DNA of 27,950 nt from Pseudoselenomonas ruminantium (lineage in GTDB: Bacteria > Bacillota > Negativicutes > Selenomonadales > Selenomonadaceae). The notes under the pieces were generated by a model. It saw only the letters and a program-made list of their open reading frames with translations, had not been told where the DNA came from and ran no database searches. Below, one piece after another: positions 6,082 to 14,870 of this stretch. The translations under genes and the position numbers were made by a program. Location: positions 1 to 27,950 of the forward strand of contig DFHU01000028.1 of assembly GCA_002373045.1 (NCBI GenBank). Reading direction: 5' to 3'. Positions within the stretch are counted from its first letter, which is position 1, and each line of letters begins with the position of its first letter.

Positions 6082-8202
6082 ATGAAAGACGAGATTTTTA
6101 GCATACTGCAACGTGTCGGCCGCAGTTTCATGCTGCCGGTTGCGGTATTGCCGATTGCAGGTCTTTTGCTGGGCCTTGGTGCTTCGTTTACCAATCCCAC
6201 GACTATCAAGACCTATGGTTTGGAAGCCATCTTTGGTGATGGCACGATGCTGCACTCTTTGCTTACCGTTATGAGTGCGGCTGGCGGTACGATTTTTGGC
6301 AACTTGCCGATTATCTTTGCCGTGGGCGTAGCCATCGGTATGGCTAAGGCCGAGAAGGAAGTAGCAGCACTGGCGGCCATGATTTCCTTCTTCGTCATGC
6401 ATGTTTCCTGTAACGCTATGCTGCAGCTGACGGGCAAAATCCTGGCCGATGGTTCCATCGCACCGGGCGTGCTCGAAGGTACGATTGCGGCAAGCTGCGG
6501 CATCATGTCCCTGCAGATGGGCGTATTTGGCGGTATTATCGTTGGTATCGGTGTAGCCATGCTGCACAATCGCTATTATAAGATTGTTCTTCCCGATGCG
6601 CTGTCCTTCTTTGGCGGTTCCCGCTTTATCCCCATCGTATCTACGGTGGTTTTCCTGTTCGTGGGTATTGCCATGACCTTTATCTGGCCGATTGCGCAGG
6701 ATATCATCTTCGGTCTCGGCAATGTGGTCACGGGCACGGGTTATATCGGTACGCTGATTTTCGGTATTGTTAAGCGTGCGCTTATTCCGTTTGGTCTGCA
6801 CCATGTATTCTATCTGCCGTTCTGGCAGACGGGCGTGGGCGGCAGCATGATGATTGACGGCCAGCTTGTTCAGGGCGGTCAGAACATCTTCTTTGCTCAG
6901 CTGGCTTCGCCGAATGTGGCACATTTTAGTGCTGACGCAACCCGTTATTTCTCCGGTGAATTTATCTTCATGATTTTCGGTCTGCCCGGTGCGGCTCTGG
7001 CTATGTACCGCTGCGCTCGTCCCGAAAAGAAAAAGGTGGCTGGCGGTCTCTTGCTGTCTGCAGCCCTCACGTCCATGCTCACGGGGATCACGGAACCGAT
7101 TGAGTTCTCCTTCCTGTTTGTTGCTCCGCTGCTGTTCGGTGTACAGGTAATCCTCGCCGGTGCAGCTTACATGATTGCCCATATCCTAAATATCGCCGTA
7201 GGTCTTACCTTCTCCGGCGGTCTTCTCGACTTGTTCATTTTCGGTATTCTGCAGGGCAATGACAAGACCAGCTGGATGCTGATTATCCCGGTTGGTATCA
7301 TCTATTTCTTCCTGTATTACTTCGCGTTCTCCTTCTTAATAAAGAAGTTCAACTTCAAGACGCCGGGCCGCGAAGAGGATGACGAAGAAACCAAGCTCTA
7401 CACCAAGGCCGATGTCAATGCCCGCAAGGCCGGCGAAAACGGCGCTGATGAACTGAGCAGCACGATTGCCCGCGCTTTGGGCAGCAAGCGCAACATCACT
7501 TCTGTGGATTGCTGTGCAACCCGTCTGCGCTGCTCGGTAGCCGATTCTTCGCTCGTTGACCAGAAACTCTTGAAGGCCACCGGTGCTTCCGGCGTTATCG
7601 TCAAGGGCACGGGCGTGCAGGTCATCTATGGCCCGAAGGTTGCTGTGATTAAATCCAATTTGGAAGAATATCTGGTAACGGCTCCGGAAGTTGAAGCAGG
7701 CGCAGAAGCTCCGGTAGTGGAAGAACCTGCTGTGCAGGAAGAGGCACCGGTAGCTGTTCATGGTGACCATGAATTCTACGCACCGGTAGCTGGTACAGCG
7801 CATGCCATCACGGAAGCTCCGGACGCAGCTTTTGCCGGCAAGATGATGGGCGATGGCTTCTTCATTGCTCCGGCTGATGGTACGGTTGTAGCTCCCTGTG
7901 ATGCTGAAGTCATGTTTGTGTTTGACACGAAGCATGCCATTGGCATGAAGGCCGCTGACGGCACGGAATTCCTGATTCACTTCGGCGTGGATACGGTAAA
8001 ACTTGGCGGTCAGGGTTTTGAAACCTTCGTGGAACAGGGCCAGCAGGTCAAGAAGGGCGATAAGCTCATGCAGGTTGACCTCGATTACGTCAAAGCCAAT
8101 GCACCCTCGGATGTCTGCCTGGTAATCTTCACCGGCGGTCAGGCGGTTCATGTGGAAAAATCCTATGGCATCAAGGCTCTTGACGCTGTAGCAACGTATT
8201 AA
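6082..8202 (+). CDS. PTS permease EIICBA, glucose/glucosamine family
   Basis: This is a 706-residue fused phosphotransferase permease that imports a hexose and phosphorylates it. The EIIC membrane domain covers about residues 1-430 (start LQRVGRSFMLPVAVLPIAG; sugar-site region LIPFGLHHVFY; TGITEPIEFSFLF). EIIB follows at about 450-535 with the phosphocysteine in CATRLR (near residue 478). After a Val/Glu/Pro/Ala-rich linker comes EIIA at about 565-700, with active histidine in LIHFGVDTV (near 633). An ATG at 6073 is in frame, but the AAGAGAGG at 6065-6072 fits only the ATG at 6082. The GLHH and FKTPGRE segments resemble PtsG and GamP of Bacillus; glucose versus glucosamine cannot be decided. 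Transcription looks monocistronic. Confidence 0.9.
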   Translation: MKDEIFSILQRVGRSFMLPVAVLPIAGLLLGLGASFTNPTTIKTYGLEAIFGDGTMLHSLLTVMSAAGGTIFGNLPIIFAVGVAIGMAKAEKEVAALAAMISFFVMHVSCNAMLQLTGKILADGSIAPGVLEGTIAASCGIMSLQMGVFGGIIVGIGVAMLHNRYYKIVLPDALSFFGGSRFIPIVSTVVFLFVGIAMTFIWPIAQDIIFGLGNVVTGTGYIGTLIFGIVKRALIPFGLHHVFYLPFWQTGVGGSMMIDGQLVQGGQNIFFAQLASPNVAHFSADATRYFSGEFIFMIFGLPGAALAMYRCARPEKKKVAGGLLLSAALTSMLTGITEPIEFSFLFVAPLLFGVQVILAGAAYMIAHILNIAVGLTFSGGLLDLFIFGILQGNDKTSWMLIIPVGIIYFFLYYFAFSFLIKKFNFKTPGREEDDEETKLYTKADVNARKAGENGADELSSTIARALGSKRNITSVDCCATRLRCSVADSSLVDQKLLKATGASGVIVKGTGVQVIYGPKVAVIKSNLEEYLVTAPEVEAGAEAPVVEEPAVQEEAPVAVHGDHEFYAPVAGTAHAITEAPDAAFAGKMMGDGFFIAPADGTVVAPCDAEVMFVFDTKHAIGMKAADGTEFLIHFGVDTVKLGGQGFETFVEQGQQVKKGDKLMQVDLDYVKANAPSDVCLVIFTGGQAVHVEKSYGIKALDAVATY

Positions 8203-8222
8203 AATCGCATAATGTTTAACTG

Positions 8223-8259
8223 ACGCCCTGCAAGGCATTACAGCTTGCAGGGCGTTTTT
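8223..8259 (+). terminator. Rho-independent terminator of the PTS gene
   Basis: A perfect 12-bp stem (ACGCCCTGCAAG at 8223-8234 with its complement at 8244-8255) is followed by five T. It starts 20 nt after the stop codon. Confidence 0.88.
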
Positions 8260-8301
8260 GCGCGTGCGCTGTATGGGTAATACAAACAATCAAATTGTAA
8301 C

Positions 8302-8343
8302 AAAAAGCACTCATTCTCTTTTTGTTGAGAGTGAGTGCTTTTT
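8302..8343. terminator. Bidirectional terminator between the PTS gene and the minus-strand gene
   Basis: AAAAAGCACTCA (8302-8313) pairs perfectly with 8332-8343, and the inner TTCTC/GAGAG extends the stem to about 17 bp. A-tract and T-tract flanks allow termination in both directions. Confidence 0.8.
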
Positions 8344-8429
8344 GAGGTCCTGTTTTGCTTTATTTGAGATTATTTGGCTTTCAGTTTCTCCATAAATAGC
8401 CCAAAGTTGAAGCGGCAATACGGACAGAT

Positions 8430-8762
8430 TCATACATCCATATTTTCGTCCAACATAGGTAGCAACACATCGGGAAACTCTGGCAATCTAATTAAGCAGG
8501 GTAATTTTTTCTTTGCTTTTTTCATTGTCTGCCTTGGCGTAAATTGTATTTGCTTATCGGTCAAACTCTTATTCAAGGCATTTTTGTAAAAATCTTCCGC
8601 AGACAGTGATGACGCAACACCTGTCAAATGCCTGAAACAACCTACGGCGAACAACAACTCAAAATATTGTTCGCCACAAATGTACATATAAATTTTGTTT
8701 GCCAGCAACGAATATTGATACGCCGCTTTGACTATTTGTTCCCTAATTTTATTCTCTGCCAT
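8430..8762 (-). CDS. PBECR4-like nuclease-fold protein, short and possibly truncated
   Basis: This 110-residue frame starts at an ATG after GGTGGA. It contains the stretch YFELLFAVGCFRHLTGV, then LSAEDFYKNAL, which matches my memory of the PBECR4 domain (phage-associated Barnase/EndoU/ColicinE5/RelE-like nuclease fold). Such proteins usually continue about 60 residues further. Here the frame stops after MLDENMDV. Reading the next frame gives YESVRIAASTLGYL, and the original frame later gives MEKLKAK then a stop, so the end may be damaged by small indels. A longer in-frame upstream start exists but lies in repeated DNA. RNase or toxin activity is inferred from the family only. Confidence 0.5.
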   Translation of the reverse strand: MAENKIREQIVKAAYQYSLLANKIYMYICGEQYFELLFAVGCFRHLTGVASSLSAEDFYKNALNKSLTDKQIQFTPRQTMKKAKKKLPCLIRLPEFPDVLLPMLDENMDV

Positions 8763-8825
8763 AAATCCACCAAAAAAGGAGAACAGACAACTGCTCTCCC
8801 TTGTAATTCCTTTTTCGAGAGTTTT

Positions 8826-8871
8826 CTGCTGGCCGTCAGCCTTGTGCCATCGCACGTTCCGGTGTAGGTTT
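8826..8871. repeat. 46-bp direct repeat, copy 1
   Basis: It matches 8896-8941 at 40 of 46 positions without gaps; the shared core is CTTGTGCCATCGCACGTTC. The start-to-start distance is 70 bp. With only two copies and no regular spacer, it is not a CRISPR array. Confidence 0.75.
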
Positions 8872-8895
8872 AACCCCCTACGCAGGTACGACATT

Positions 8896-8941
8896 CTGCT
8901 TGCCGCAAGCCTTGTGCCATCGCACGTTCTGGTGTGGATTT
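8896..8941. repeat. 46-bp direct repeat, copy 2
   Basis: This is the partner of 8826-8871. It also contains a small GCTTGC/GCAAGC hairpin at its left end. It lies in the 5' leader of the minus-strand PBECR4-like gene, so both copies would be transcribed. Confidence 0.75.
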
Positions 8942-9010
8942 TGATTTGCTCCACTCACAAACCGGCTTTTTACGATGCTCTCACATCGGAAGCATCTCTA
9001 CTTCACTTAT

Positions 9011-9039
9011 AGTATATCATTATTATCCTTAAAGCTCAA
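9011..9039 (-). promoter_or_regulatory. Promoter for the minus-strand PBECR4-like gene
   Basis: On the minus strand, TTGAGC (9039-9034) and TATACT (9016-9011) are 17 bp apart. Transcription would give a leader of about 240 nt that includes the 46-bp repeats. Confidence 0.5.
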
Positions 9040-9161
9040 CATGTTGCTAAACTTTTTCAGCAAACTCTCTGCAACTATCCAACCGTTGTATGTTTTGTTG
9101 TCAGGACAGAGAAATCCCTTTTTCTTTGCAATTAACGCTCGAACATACGACAGCTGCTTCC

Positions 9162-9190
9162 TTTACATTGCCCGGCAACTTTGCTATACT
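9162..9190 (+). promoter_or_regulatory. Promoter of the LCP gene
   Basis: TTTACA (9162-9167) and TATACT (9185-9190) have ideal 17-bp spacing and lie about 50 bp before the start codon. Confidence 0.65.
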
Positions 9191-9242
9191 TAGGAAGTTG
9201 AATTTGGAAGTTTGGCTTATATATAATGAGGGGCAGGTAATC

Positions 9243-10565
9243 ATGCGGCAAAGGCGCAGGGGAAAGCGCAGTTATAAGCGGGTAAAGTGGATATTAGGTA
9301 TCATGCTGGCGGTGCTGGTGGCAGTAGCCGGTGTGATGGCGGCAAGGCATCATAATGGTGATGGCGGGGAAACGACTGTCCTGGACGGTGGTCTGGTCAA
9401 ACACGAGCATATCACCCATGTATTGCTGCTCGGCGTTGACCGCCGGGAAGGCGATGTGGGGCGCAGCGATACCATGATGGTTGCGGCGCTTGACGAGGAC
9501 AAGGAAAAGGCCTCCCTGCTGTCTGTTCCGCGTGATACGCGGGTGCAGATTGAGGGCAATGACTATGAGAAAATCAATCATGCCTATGCCTATGGCGGCC
9601 ACAAGCTGAGCCAGGAAGCCGTGGAAAAACTGCTGGGCACGAAGATTGACCATTACATCATCATTGACACCAAGGCTTTTGAACGGATTATTGATGCGCT
9701 CGACGGTGTGGATATCAACGTGGAAAAGCGCATGTATTACGAAGACCCCTGGGATGATAACGGGGGCCTCGTGATTGACCTCTATCCGGGTGAACAGCAT
9801 ATGGATGGCAAAAGAGCCATTCAGTATGTGCGCTATCGTGACGGCGAGGGCGATATCGGCCGGATTGGCCGCCAGCAGAAGTTTATGAAGGCGGTACTGG
9901 CCAAGGTGATTTCCCCGGCGGTACTGCCCCGTCTGCCCAAACTCGTGGAAGAAATCAAATCCGCCATTCAGACGGATATGAGTCTGGCAGAACTGGTGGA
10001 ATTTGCGGGCAAGATGAAAAGCATCCACGATAACGGCCTGTCGGCCCAGATGGTACCGGGGCAGCCGGCTTATATCAAGGACGTCAGCTATTGGATTCCC
10101 GATATCACGGATTTGCGTGAACTCATGGCTGAACAGTTGGATCTGACGCTTAGTGATGAAGATAAGGAACGGGCGCAGCAAGATGAAGATGCCTATATGG
10201 GCACCCTGCCGAAGGGCATGCAGCTGCTGGCTAAGTCCAAGAGCAATGGCACGGTGGAAACGGCAGATACGCCGAAGGAGCCGGAAAAGACCGAACCCAT
10301 GAAGCCCAATGAAATATCGGTCATGGTCATCAACGACAGCGGCATCAATGGTGCGGCGGCCGAAGTGGCAGAGATTCTGCAGCGCAAGGGCTTTATCATT
10401 TCGGGTGTGGAAACGGGCAAGACCAGTTCCCGTGCGCAGACCACGATTACCACATCCACCCGCAATACGGATGTGTTCTATGGCATGCCCTTTGCCTGTG
10501 TGATTATGGACGGGGGCAGTTCCAATCAGGCCGTGGTGCATATCGGACTGGATTACAGGAAATAA
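9243..10565 (+). CDS. LytR-CpsA-Psr (LCP) family cell-wall ligase with LytR_C domain
   Basis: This is a 440-residue membrane-anchored protein. A basic N-terminus (MRQRRRGKRSYKR) precedes one transmembrane helix at about 15-33. The LCP domain spans about 58-210, with the usual landmarks LLGVDRR, GRSDTMMV, LLSVPRDTRV, KINHAYAYGG and YVRYRDGEGDIGRIGRQQ. These include the Asp and Arg residues that bind the polyprenyl-phosphate donor. LCP enzymes attach polymers to peptidoglycan or related acceptors. The C-terminal 80 residues (VMVINDSGINGAAAEVAE...) match a LytR_C domain. The upstream in-frame start at 9090 has no ribosome site; the ATG at 9243 follows AGGGGCAGG. Which polymer is transferred in this diderm is unknown. 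Confidence 0.88.
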   Translation: MRQRRRGKRSYKRVKWILGIMLAVLVAVAGVMAARHHNGDGGETTVLDGGLVKHEHITHVLLLGVDRREGDVGRSDTMMVAALDEDKEKASLLSVPRDTRVQIEGNDYEKINHAYAYGGHKLSQEAVEKLLGTKIDHYIIIDTKAFERIIDALDGVDINVEKRMYYEDPWDDNGGLVIDLYPGEQHMDGKRAIQYVRYRDGEGDIGRIGRQQKFMKAVLAKVISPAVLPRLPKLVEEIKSAIQTDMSLAELVEFAGKMKSIHDNGLSAQMVPGQPAYIKDVSYWIPDITDLRELMAEQLDLTLSDEDKERAQQDEDAYMGTLPKGMQLLAKSKSNGTVETADTPKEPEKTEPMKPNEISVMVINDSGINGAAAEVAEILQRKGFIISGVETGKTSSRAQTTITTSTRNTDVFYGMPFACVIMDGGSSNQAVVHIGLDYRK

Positions 10566-10567
10566 TC

Positions 10568-10590
10568 AAGACGGAGCATAGCTCCGTCTT
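10568..10590 (+). terminator. Short hairpin terminator or attenuator after the LCP gene
   Basis: AAGACGGAGC and GCTCCGTCTT form a perfect 10-bp stem with an ATA loop, but the following T-tract is weak. Termination may be partial, allowing some readthrough into the ABC-F gene 26 nt later. Confidence 0.6.
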
Positions 10591-10616
10591 TGTCTATACT
10601 TTAAGGAGATTTTATT

Positions 10617-12563
10617 TTGGGTATATTGAAGGTTAACGGCCTCAAAAAGGCCTTTGGCATAGATGAACTTTTCCATGATGTGAATTTTGAGGTGCGGGGC
10701 GGCGATAAGGTCGGCCTGGTCGGCGCCAACGGTGCGGGCAAGACCACCCTGATGAAGATTCTCATGGGGCAGGAGGAAGCCGACGGCGGTTCTGTGCAGC
10801 TTGACCCGGCCGAAACCATCGGCTATGTACAGCAGCAGGCGGATTTTGGCGAAGGCACGCTCTATGATGAATTCCGCCGCGCCTTTGACGATATCATCGA
10901 GCTCGGCGAGCGCAAGCGTTCCTTGGAAAAGCGTATTGCCGCAGGGGAAGAAGAACTTCTGGACACCTATGGCAAGGTCGTGGAGCGCTTTGAACAGTTA
11001 AATGGCTATGAGTTTGACAGCCGCATCAAAAAGGTCGCCTATGGCTTAGGCTTTACAGATGATGACTTCCAAAAAAATGTCGAGCATTTCTCCGGCGGTC
11101 AGAAGACGCGTATCTGTCTGGCCAAGGCATTATTGCGGGAGCCGGATTTCCTCTTTTTGGACGAGCCGACCAACCATCTCGACATCGGGATGATTGAATG
11201 GCTTGAAGGCTTTTTGCGCACCTATCGCGGCGGTGTGCTGATTATCTCCCATGACCGCTATTTCCTCGACAAAGTTGCCACCCGCATGGTGGAACTGGAA
11301 AATCATACCGTCACTAGCTATGAGGGCAACTACACCTACTTTATGCGGGTCAAGACGGCCCGGCGGGAGGCGCTCAAATCCGCTTACGAAAAACAGCAGG
11401 AGCATATCAAAAAAACGGAGGAATATATCCGCAAGTATAAGGCAGGCATCAAATCCAAGCAGGCGAGAGGACGGCAGAGCCAGCTCAACCGCCTGGAGCG
11501 CATTGTGCTGCCGCCGGAAGCCGCGTCCTTTAATTACTTTGCCTTCCATAAGCCGCCTGAATGTGCACAGCGTGTGGCAGAACTGGAAGAAGTCACCTTT
11601 GGCTATGGCAGTGAGCCGGTATTTAAGGACTTGTCCCTCTTGATTCGCAATGGTGACGGCGTGGCGCTCGTTGGCCCGAATGGTGCGGGCAAGACCACCC
11701 TGCTCAAAGTCCTCGTGGGTGAGCTGGAAGCCGCCAAAGGCCGGATAAAAATTGGCAGCCGGGTAAAAATCGGTTACTTTTCGCAGCAACATGAAACTTT
11801 GCATATGGATATGACGGTGCTTGATGAAATCATCTACACCTATGGTGTAGACGAGGAACAGGCCCGCCGTTATCTGGGCGCTTTCCTGTTCCATGGTGAC
11901 GAAGTTCTGCGCAAGATTGGCGACCTCTCCGGCGGTGAACAGTCCCGTGTGGCCTTTTTGAAGCTTATGCTTACAGGCGCCAACTTCCTTATCCTGGACG
12001 AACCGACCAACCATTTGGACATTCCCGCCAGAGAAGCGGTGGAAGAAGCCCTGATGGCTTATCCCGGCACGTTCCTCGCGGTATCCCATGACCGTTACTT
12101 CCTCGACAAGGTGGCTAACTGCACTTTGGAACTCGATAACGGTATGCTTACCGAGTACAGCGGCAATTACAGCTACTATCTGATGAAAAAAGAAGCTGAG
12201 CGCGAAGCCGAGGAAGAAGCGCGCTTAGAAGCAGAAGCCGCCAAACATGCGGAGAAAAAAGCTGCAAAACCTGCAGCCGTTGAGCAGCAGGACGCCGCAG
12301 AAAAAGCCGCCGCCAAGGAACGGGCAGAAGCCGGCAAGATTCAGAGCATGAGCGATGCCAAGCGCACGGAAATGATTCAGCGCGCCGAAGCGGAAATCGC
12401 CATGGCCGAAGCGGAATTAAAGGGACTGGAATTTCAGATGAACCAGCCGGAAGTGCAGGCTGACCCTGCAGAAAGTCAGCGCATTGCCGAAGAATATGCT
12501 GCCAAAGAAGCGGAAATCGAAGAACGCTATGCCAAGTGGGAACGGCTGGCAGCCAGTGAATAA
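10617..12563 (+). CDS. ABC-F family ATPase (Uup/YfmR-like, ribosome-associated type)
   Basis: This soluble tandem-ABC protein has 648 residues and no membrane segments. The first ABC domain has GANGAGKTT, FSGGQKTRICLAKAL and FLFLDEPTNHLD. The second has GPNGAGKTT, LSGGEQSRVAFLKLM and FLILDEPTNHLD. Between them is a charged helical linker (about residues 240-300), the arm that reaches the ribosomal P site in ABC-F proteins. The last 110 residues are Ala/Glu/Lys-rich and probably coiled-coil, as in Uup. The start is TTG, chosen because AAGGAG sits 8 nt upstream and the protein begins at the usual family start. ABC-F proteins act on stalled ribosomes; some give antibiotic resistance, but nothing here points specifically to resistance. 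It is probably co-transcribed with recD2. Confidence 0.9.
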   Translation: MGILKVNGLKKAFGIDELFHDVNFEVRGGDKVGLVGANGAGKTTLMKILMGQEEADGGSVQLDPAETIGYVQQQADFGEGTLYDEFRRAFDDIIELGERKRSLEKRIAAGEEELLDTYGKVVERFEQLNGYEFDSRIKKVAYGLGFTDDDFQKNVEHFSGGQKTRICLAKALLREPDFLFLDEPTNHLDIGMIEWLEGFLRTYRGGVLIISHDRYFLDKVATRMVELENHTVTSYEGNYTYFMRVKTARREALKSAYEKQQEHIKKTEEYIRKYKAGIKSKQARGRQSQLNRLERIVLPPEAASFNYFAFHKPPECAQRVAELEEVTFGYGSEPVFKDLSLLIRNGDGVALVGPNGAGKTTLLKVLVGELEAAKGRIKIGSRVKIGYFSQQHETLHMDMTVLDEIIYTYGVDEEQARRYLGAFLFHGDEVLRKIGDLSGGEQSRVAFLKLMLTGANFLILDEPTNHLDIPAREAVEEALMAYPGTFLAVSHDRYFLDKVANCTLELDNGMLTEYSGNYSYYLMKKEAEREAEEEARLEAEAAKHAEKKAAKPAAVEQQDAAEKAAAKERAEAGKIQSMSDAKRTEMIQRAEAEIAMAEAELKGLEFQMNQPEVQADPAESQRIAEEYAAKEAEIEERYAKWERLAASE

Positions 12564-12592
12564 ATTGCTTTACGGCAGGAGGGAGTAAAGTT

Positions 12593-14812
12593 ATGGCTAA
12601 CAACAACGAACAGATGGCGCTGGGCTTTGCACCGGGAGCCGTGCAGGAAGAAATTGAAGGGCTGGTTGACAGCATTATCTTTGCCAGTGAGGATGGCAAG
12701 TTTGCCGTCTTTCGCCTGCAGCCCTCAGGGCAGAACAGCCGTGTGACGGTGACGGTGAGCTGTGAGCCGCCGCTGGTTGGACAGCAGGTACATCTTACCG
12801 GCTCCTGGGTTACGCATCCCCGCTTTGGCCAGCAGTTCAAAGCGGCAAGTCTGCGGTTGGAAGCGCCGACCAGCGTGGAAGGGATAGAGCGCTTCCTTGC
12901 TTCCGGCGTTATTGATGGTGTGGGCCCCGCTATGGCTAAACGGCTCGTGGCAAAATTCGGCGCCGATACCTTGGATGTGATTGAGCAGAAGCCCAAGCTG
13001 TTGGAAACCGTAGAGGGCATTGGCAAAAAGACTGCGCAGAAGATTGTCGCATCCTATACCGCCCAGTCGGAACTGCGGGAAATCATGCTCTGGCTCGAAA
13101 GTCATAATGTCTCGGGGGCTCTTGCGGCGCGGATTTTCAAGAAATACAGTTCCTTTGCCCTGGATGTGCTCGAAAATCATCCGTATAAACTTGCCCAGGA
13201 AGTGGAGGGGATTGGCTTTGCTACCGCCGACGCCATTGCCGCCAGTCTCGGCATGGCTGGTGATGATGAAAACCGCGTGGCGGCCGGCATTGACTATGCC
13301 CTGCAGCAGATTTCCACCAACGGTCATTGCTGTATTCCCGAACAACCCTTGATTGACCGCACGGCAAAACTTTTGCGGGTAGACCCGCTACGCGTGGGCG
13401 AGGTGCTCAAAAAGCAGCTGAAACTCCAACGTCTGGCTGTAGAATCCGTAGGCGGAACGACGCTTATCTATTCGCCCTATCTCTATCGGGCAGAGAAAAA
13501 AGTTGCTCGCAAGCTCCTGTATCTGCAGCGCTATGCCGACGTGCTCAATGTGGAAAATCCCGAAGGAATGGTGGCGCATTGGGAGGAATTGACGGGCCTT
13601 GATTTGGCCAAGGCCCAAAAAGACGCTATGGTGGCGGCTTTGACGCATGGCATACTCGTGCTGACTGGCGGCCCCGGCACAGGCAAGACCACCGTGGTGC
13701 GAGGCATGATTGATATGCTGGAAATGGCCGGCCTGGAAATCCTGTTGGGCGCACCGACAGGCCGTGCCGCCAAGCGTCTGGCGGAAGCCACAGGCCGCAA
13801 GACCATGACGGTACACCGTATGCTCGAAGCGCAGGGCGGGCGGCAGGACGATGGTTCCTCTATGTTTGCCAAGGATGCAGACGAGCAGTTGGAGGCCGAT
13901 GCCATCATTCTCGATGAGGTGTCCATGATGGATATCGTGCTTATGCAGCATTTCTTGGATGCTGTGCCCGACGGCTGTCATGTAATTCTCGTGGGTGACG
14001 TAGACCAGCTGCCCGCCGTTGGCCCTGGCTCGGTGCTCAAGGACATTCTGCGCTCGGAGGTCATTCCTTCGGTACGTTTGACGGAAGTCTACCGCCAAAA
14101 TGAGGAAAGCACCATTGTCCTCAATGCCCATGCCATCAATGCCGGACGTTTGCCGCTGTGCAAGCCTGCCGGAGATTTCCAGTTCTGGGAAATCGCTGAC
14201 CCTGCGGAAGTCGCGCAAAACATCGTGCACCTCTGCAAGGAGATTCTGCCCAAGCAGGGCTGGAATCCCTTGACCGATGTGCAGGTTTTATCGCCCATGC
14301 ACCGCCAGGAATGCGGTGTGGAAAATCTCAACAAACTTCTGCAGGAGGCACTCAATCCGCCTGCTGAATACAAGGCCGAATACAAGAACAGCATCCGTAC
14401 CTTCCGCCTGAATGATAAGGTCATGCAGACCAAGAACAATTACAGTAAAATGGTCTTTAACGGAGATATCGGCTTTATCACCGCGGTGGAGTCTGACCAT
14501 ATCACCGTCCAGTTCAGCGAAGATCTGCAGGTGGACTATGAGAAAAATGAGCTGGTAGAACTGCAGCTGGCCTATGCCATGAGCGTGCACAAGAGCCAGG
14601 GCAGTGAATACCCCGTGATTATCCTGCCGCTTACACCGGGACATTATATCATGTTGCAGAGAAATCTTCTCTACACCGCTGTAACCAGAGCCAGTAAGCA
14701 GGTTATTCTCTTAGGCACGAAAGCTGCTCTTAACACCGCTGTAGAAAACGACAGAACCCGCAAGCGCTATACCCTGCTCGCCGAACGGCTGGCGGGAGCG
14801 CTGAATGAATAA
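12593..14812 (+). CDS. recD2: ATP-dependent RecD-like DNA helicase RecD2
   Basis: This is a 739-residue SF1B 5'-3' helicase of the stand-alone RecD2 type. It acts in DNA repair and replication-fork maintenance rather than in RecBCD. The N-terminal region (about 20-90) is an OB-like fold. Helix-hairpin-helix repeats lie at about 103-215 (GVGPAMAKRLVAKFG, VEGIGKKTAQKI, VEGIGFATADAIA). The motor has Walker A GGPGTGKTT (359-367), Walker B ILDEVSMMD (439-447), VGDVDQLPAVGPGSV and VYRQ. The C-terminal motifs AYAMSVHKSQGSEYP and LLYTAVTRAS are present. The length matches the family. It starts after GGAGGGAG, 29 nt after the ABC-F stop, so the two form an operon. Confidence 0.94.
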   Translation: MANNNEQMALGFAPGAVQEEIEGLVDSIIFASEDGKFAVFRLQPSGQNSRVTVTVSCEPPLVGQQVHLTGSWVTHPRFGQQFKAASLRLEAPTSVEGIERFLASGVIDGVGPAMAKRLVAKFGADTLDVIEQKPKLLETVEGIGKKTAQKIVASYTAQSELREIMLWLESHNVSGALAARIFKKYSSFALDVLENHPYKLAQEVEGIGFATADAIAASLGMAGDDENRVAAGIDYALQQISTNGHCCIPEQPLIDRTAKLLRVDPLRVGEVLKKQLKLQRLAVESVGGTTLIYSPYLYRAEKKVARKLLYLQRYADVLNVENPEGMVAHWEELTGLDLAKAQKDAMVAALTHGILVLTGGPGTGKTTVVRGMIDMLEMAGLEILLGAPTGRAAKRLAEATGRKTMTVHRMLEAQGGRQDDGSSMFAKDADEQLEADAIILDEVSMMDIVLMQHFLDAVPDGCHVILVGDVDQLPAVGPGSVLKDILRSEVIPSVRLTEVYRQNEESTIVLNAHAINAGRLPLCKPAGDFQFWEIADPAEVAQNIVHLCKEILPKQGWNPLTDVQVLSPMHRQECGVENLNKLLQEALNPPAEYKAEYKNSIRTFRLNDKVMQTKNNYSKMVFNGDIGFITAVESDHITVQFSEDLQVDYEKNELVELQLAYAMSVHKSQGSEYPVIILPLTPGHYIMLQRNLLYTAVTRASKQVILLGTKAALNTAVENDRTRKRYTLLAERLAGALNE

Positions 14813-14862
14813 GGCAATAAAAAACTGACAAGTCAAAGCTGACCTGTCAGTTTTTTATTGCC
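14813..14862. terminator. Bidirectional terminator between recD2 and the cupin gene
   Basis: A perfect 18-bp stem (14813-14830 with 14845-14862) carries an A6 tract in one arm and a T6 tract in the other, so it works for both converging transcripts. It begins directly after the recD2 stop codon. Confidence 0.9.
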
Positions 14863-14870
14863 GTAAAGGC

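Larger units (their letters stand above)
8763..9242. other. Divergent intergenic region with direct repeat and two promoters
   Basis: These 480 bp separate the minus-strand PBECR4-like gene from the LCP gene. They contain a 46-bp direct repeat and one plausible promoter in each direction. Open frames here have no ribosome sites at their starts, and no further gene is supported. Confidence 0.55.

Noticed and set aside
6079..7182. Minus-strand open frame of 367 codons opposite the PTS gene
   Set aside because: Antisense to the EIIC domain; the composition is rich in His, Arg and Gln, typical of a shadow frame.
8826..8941. CRISPR-like repeat
   Set aside because: Only two imperfect 46-bp copies 24 bp apart, no third unit and no cas genes.
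8430..8954. Longer 174-codon version of the PBECR4-like gene
   Set aside because: The extra N-terminal part is translated from the 46-bp DNA repeats; the internal ATG at 8762 has a ribosome site and begins a sensible protein.
9090..9242. Upstream extension of the LCP gene
   Set aside because: There is no ribosome site at 9090 and a good promoter lies inside the extension; the ATG at 9243 gives the normal basic N-terminus and membrane helix.
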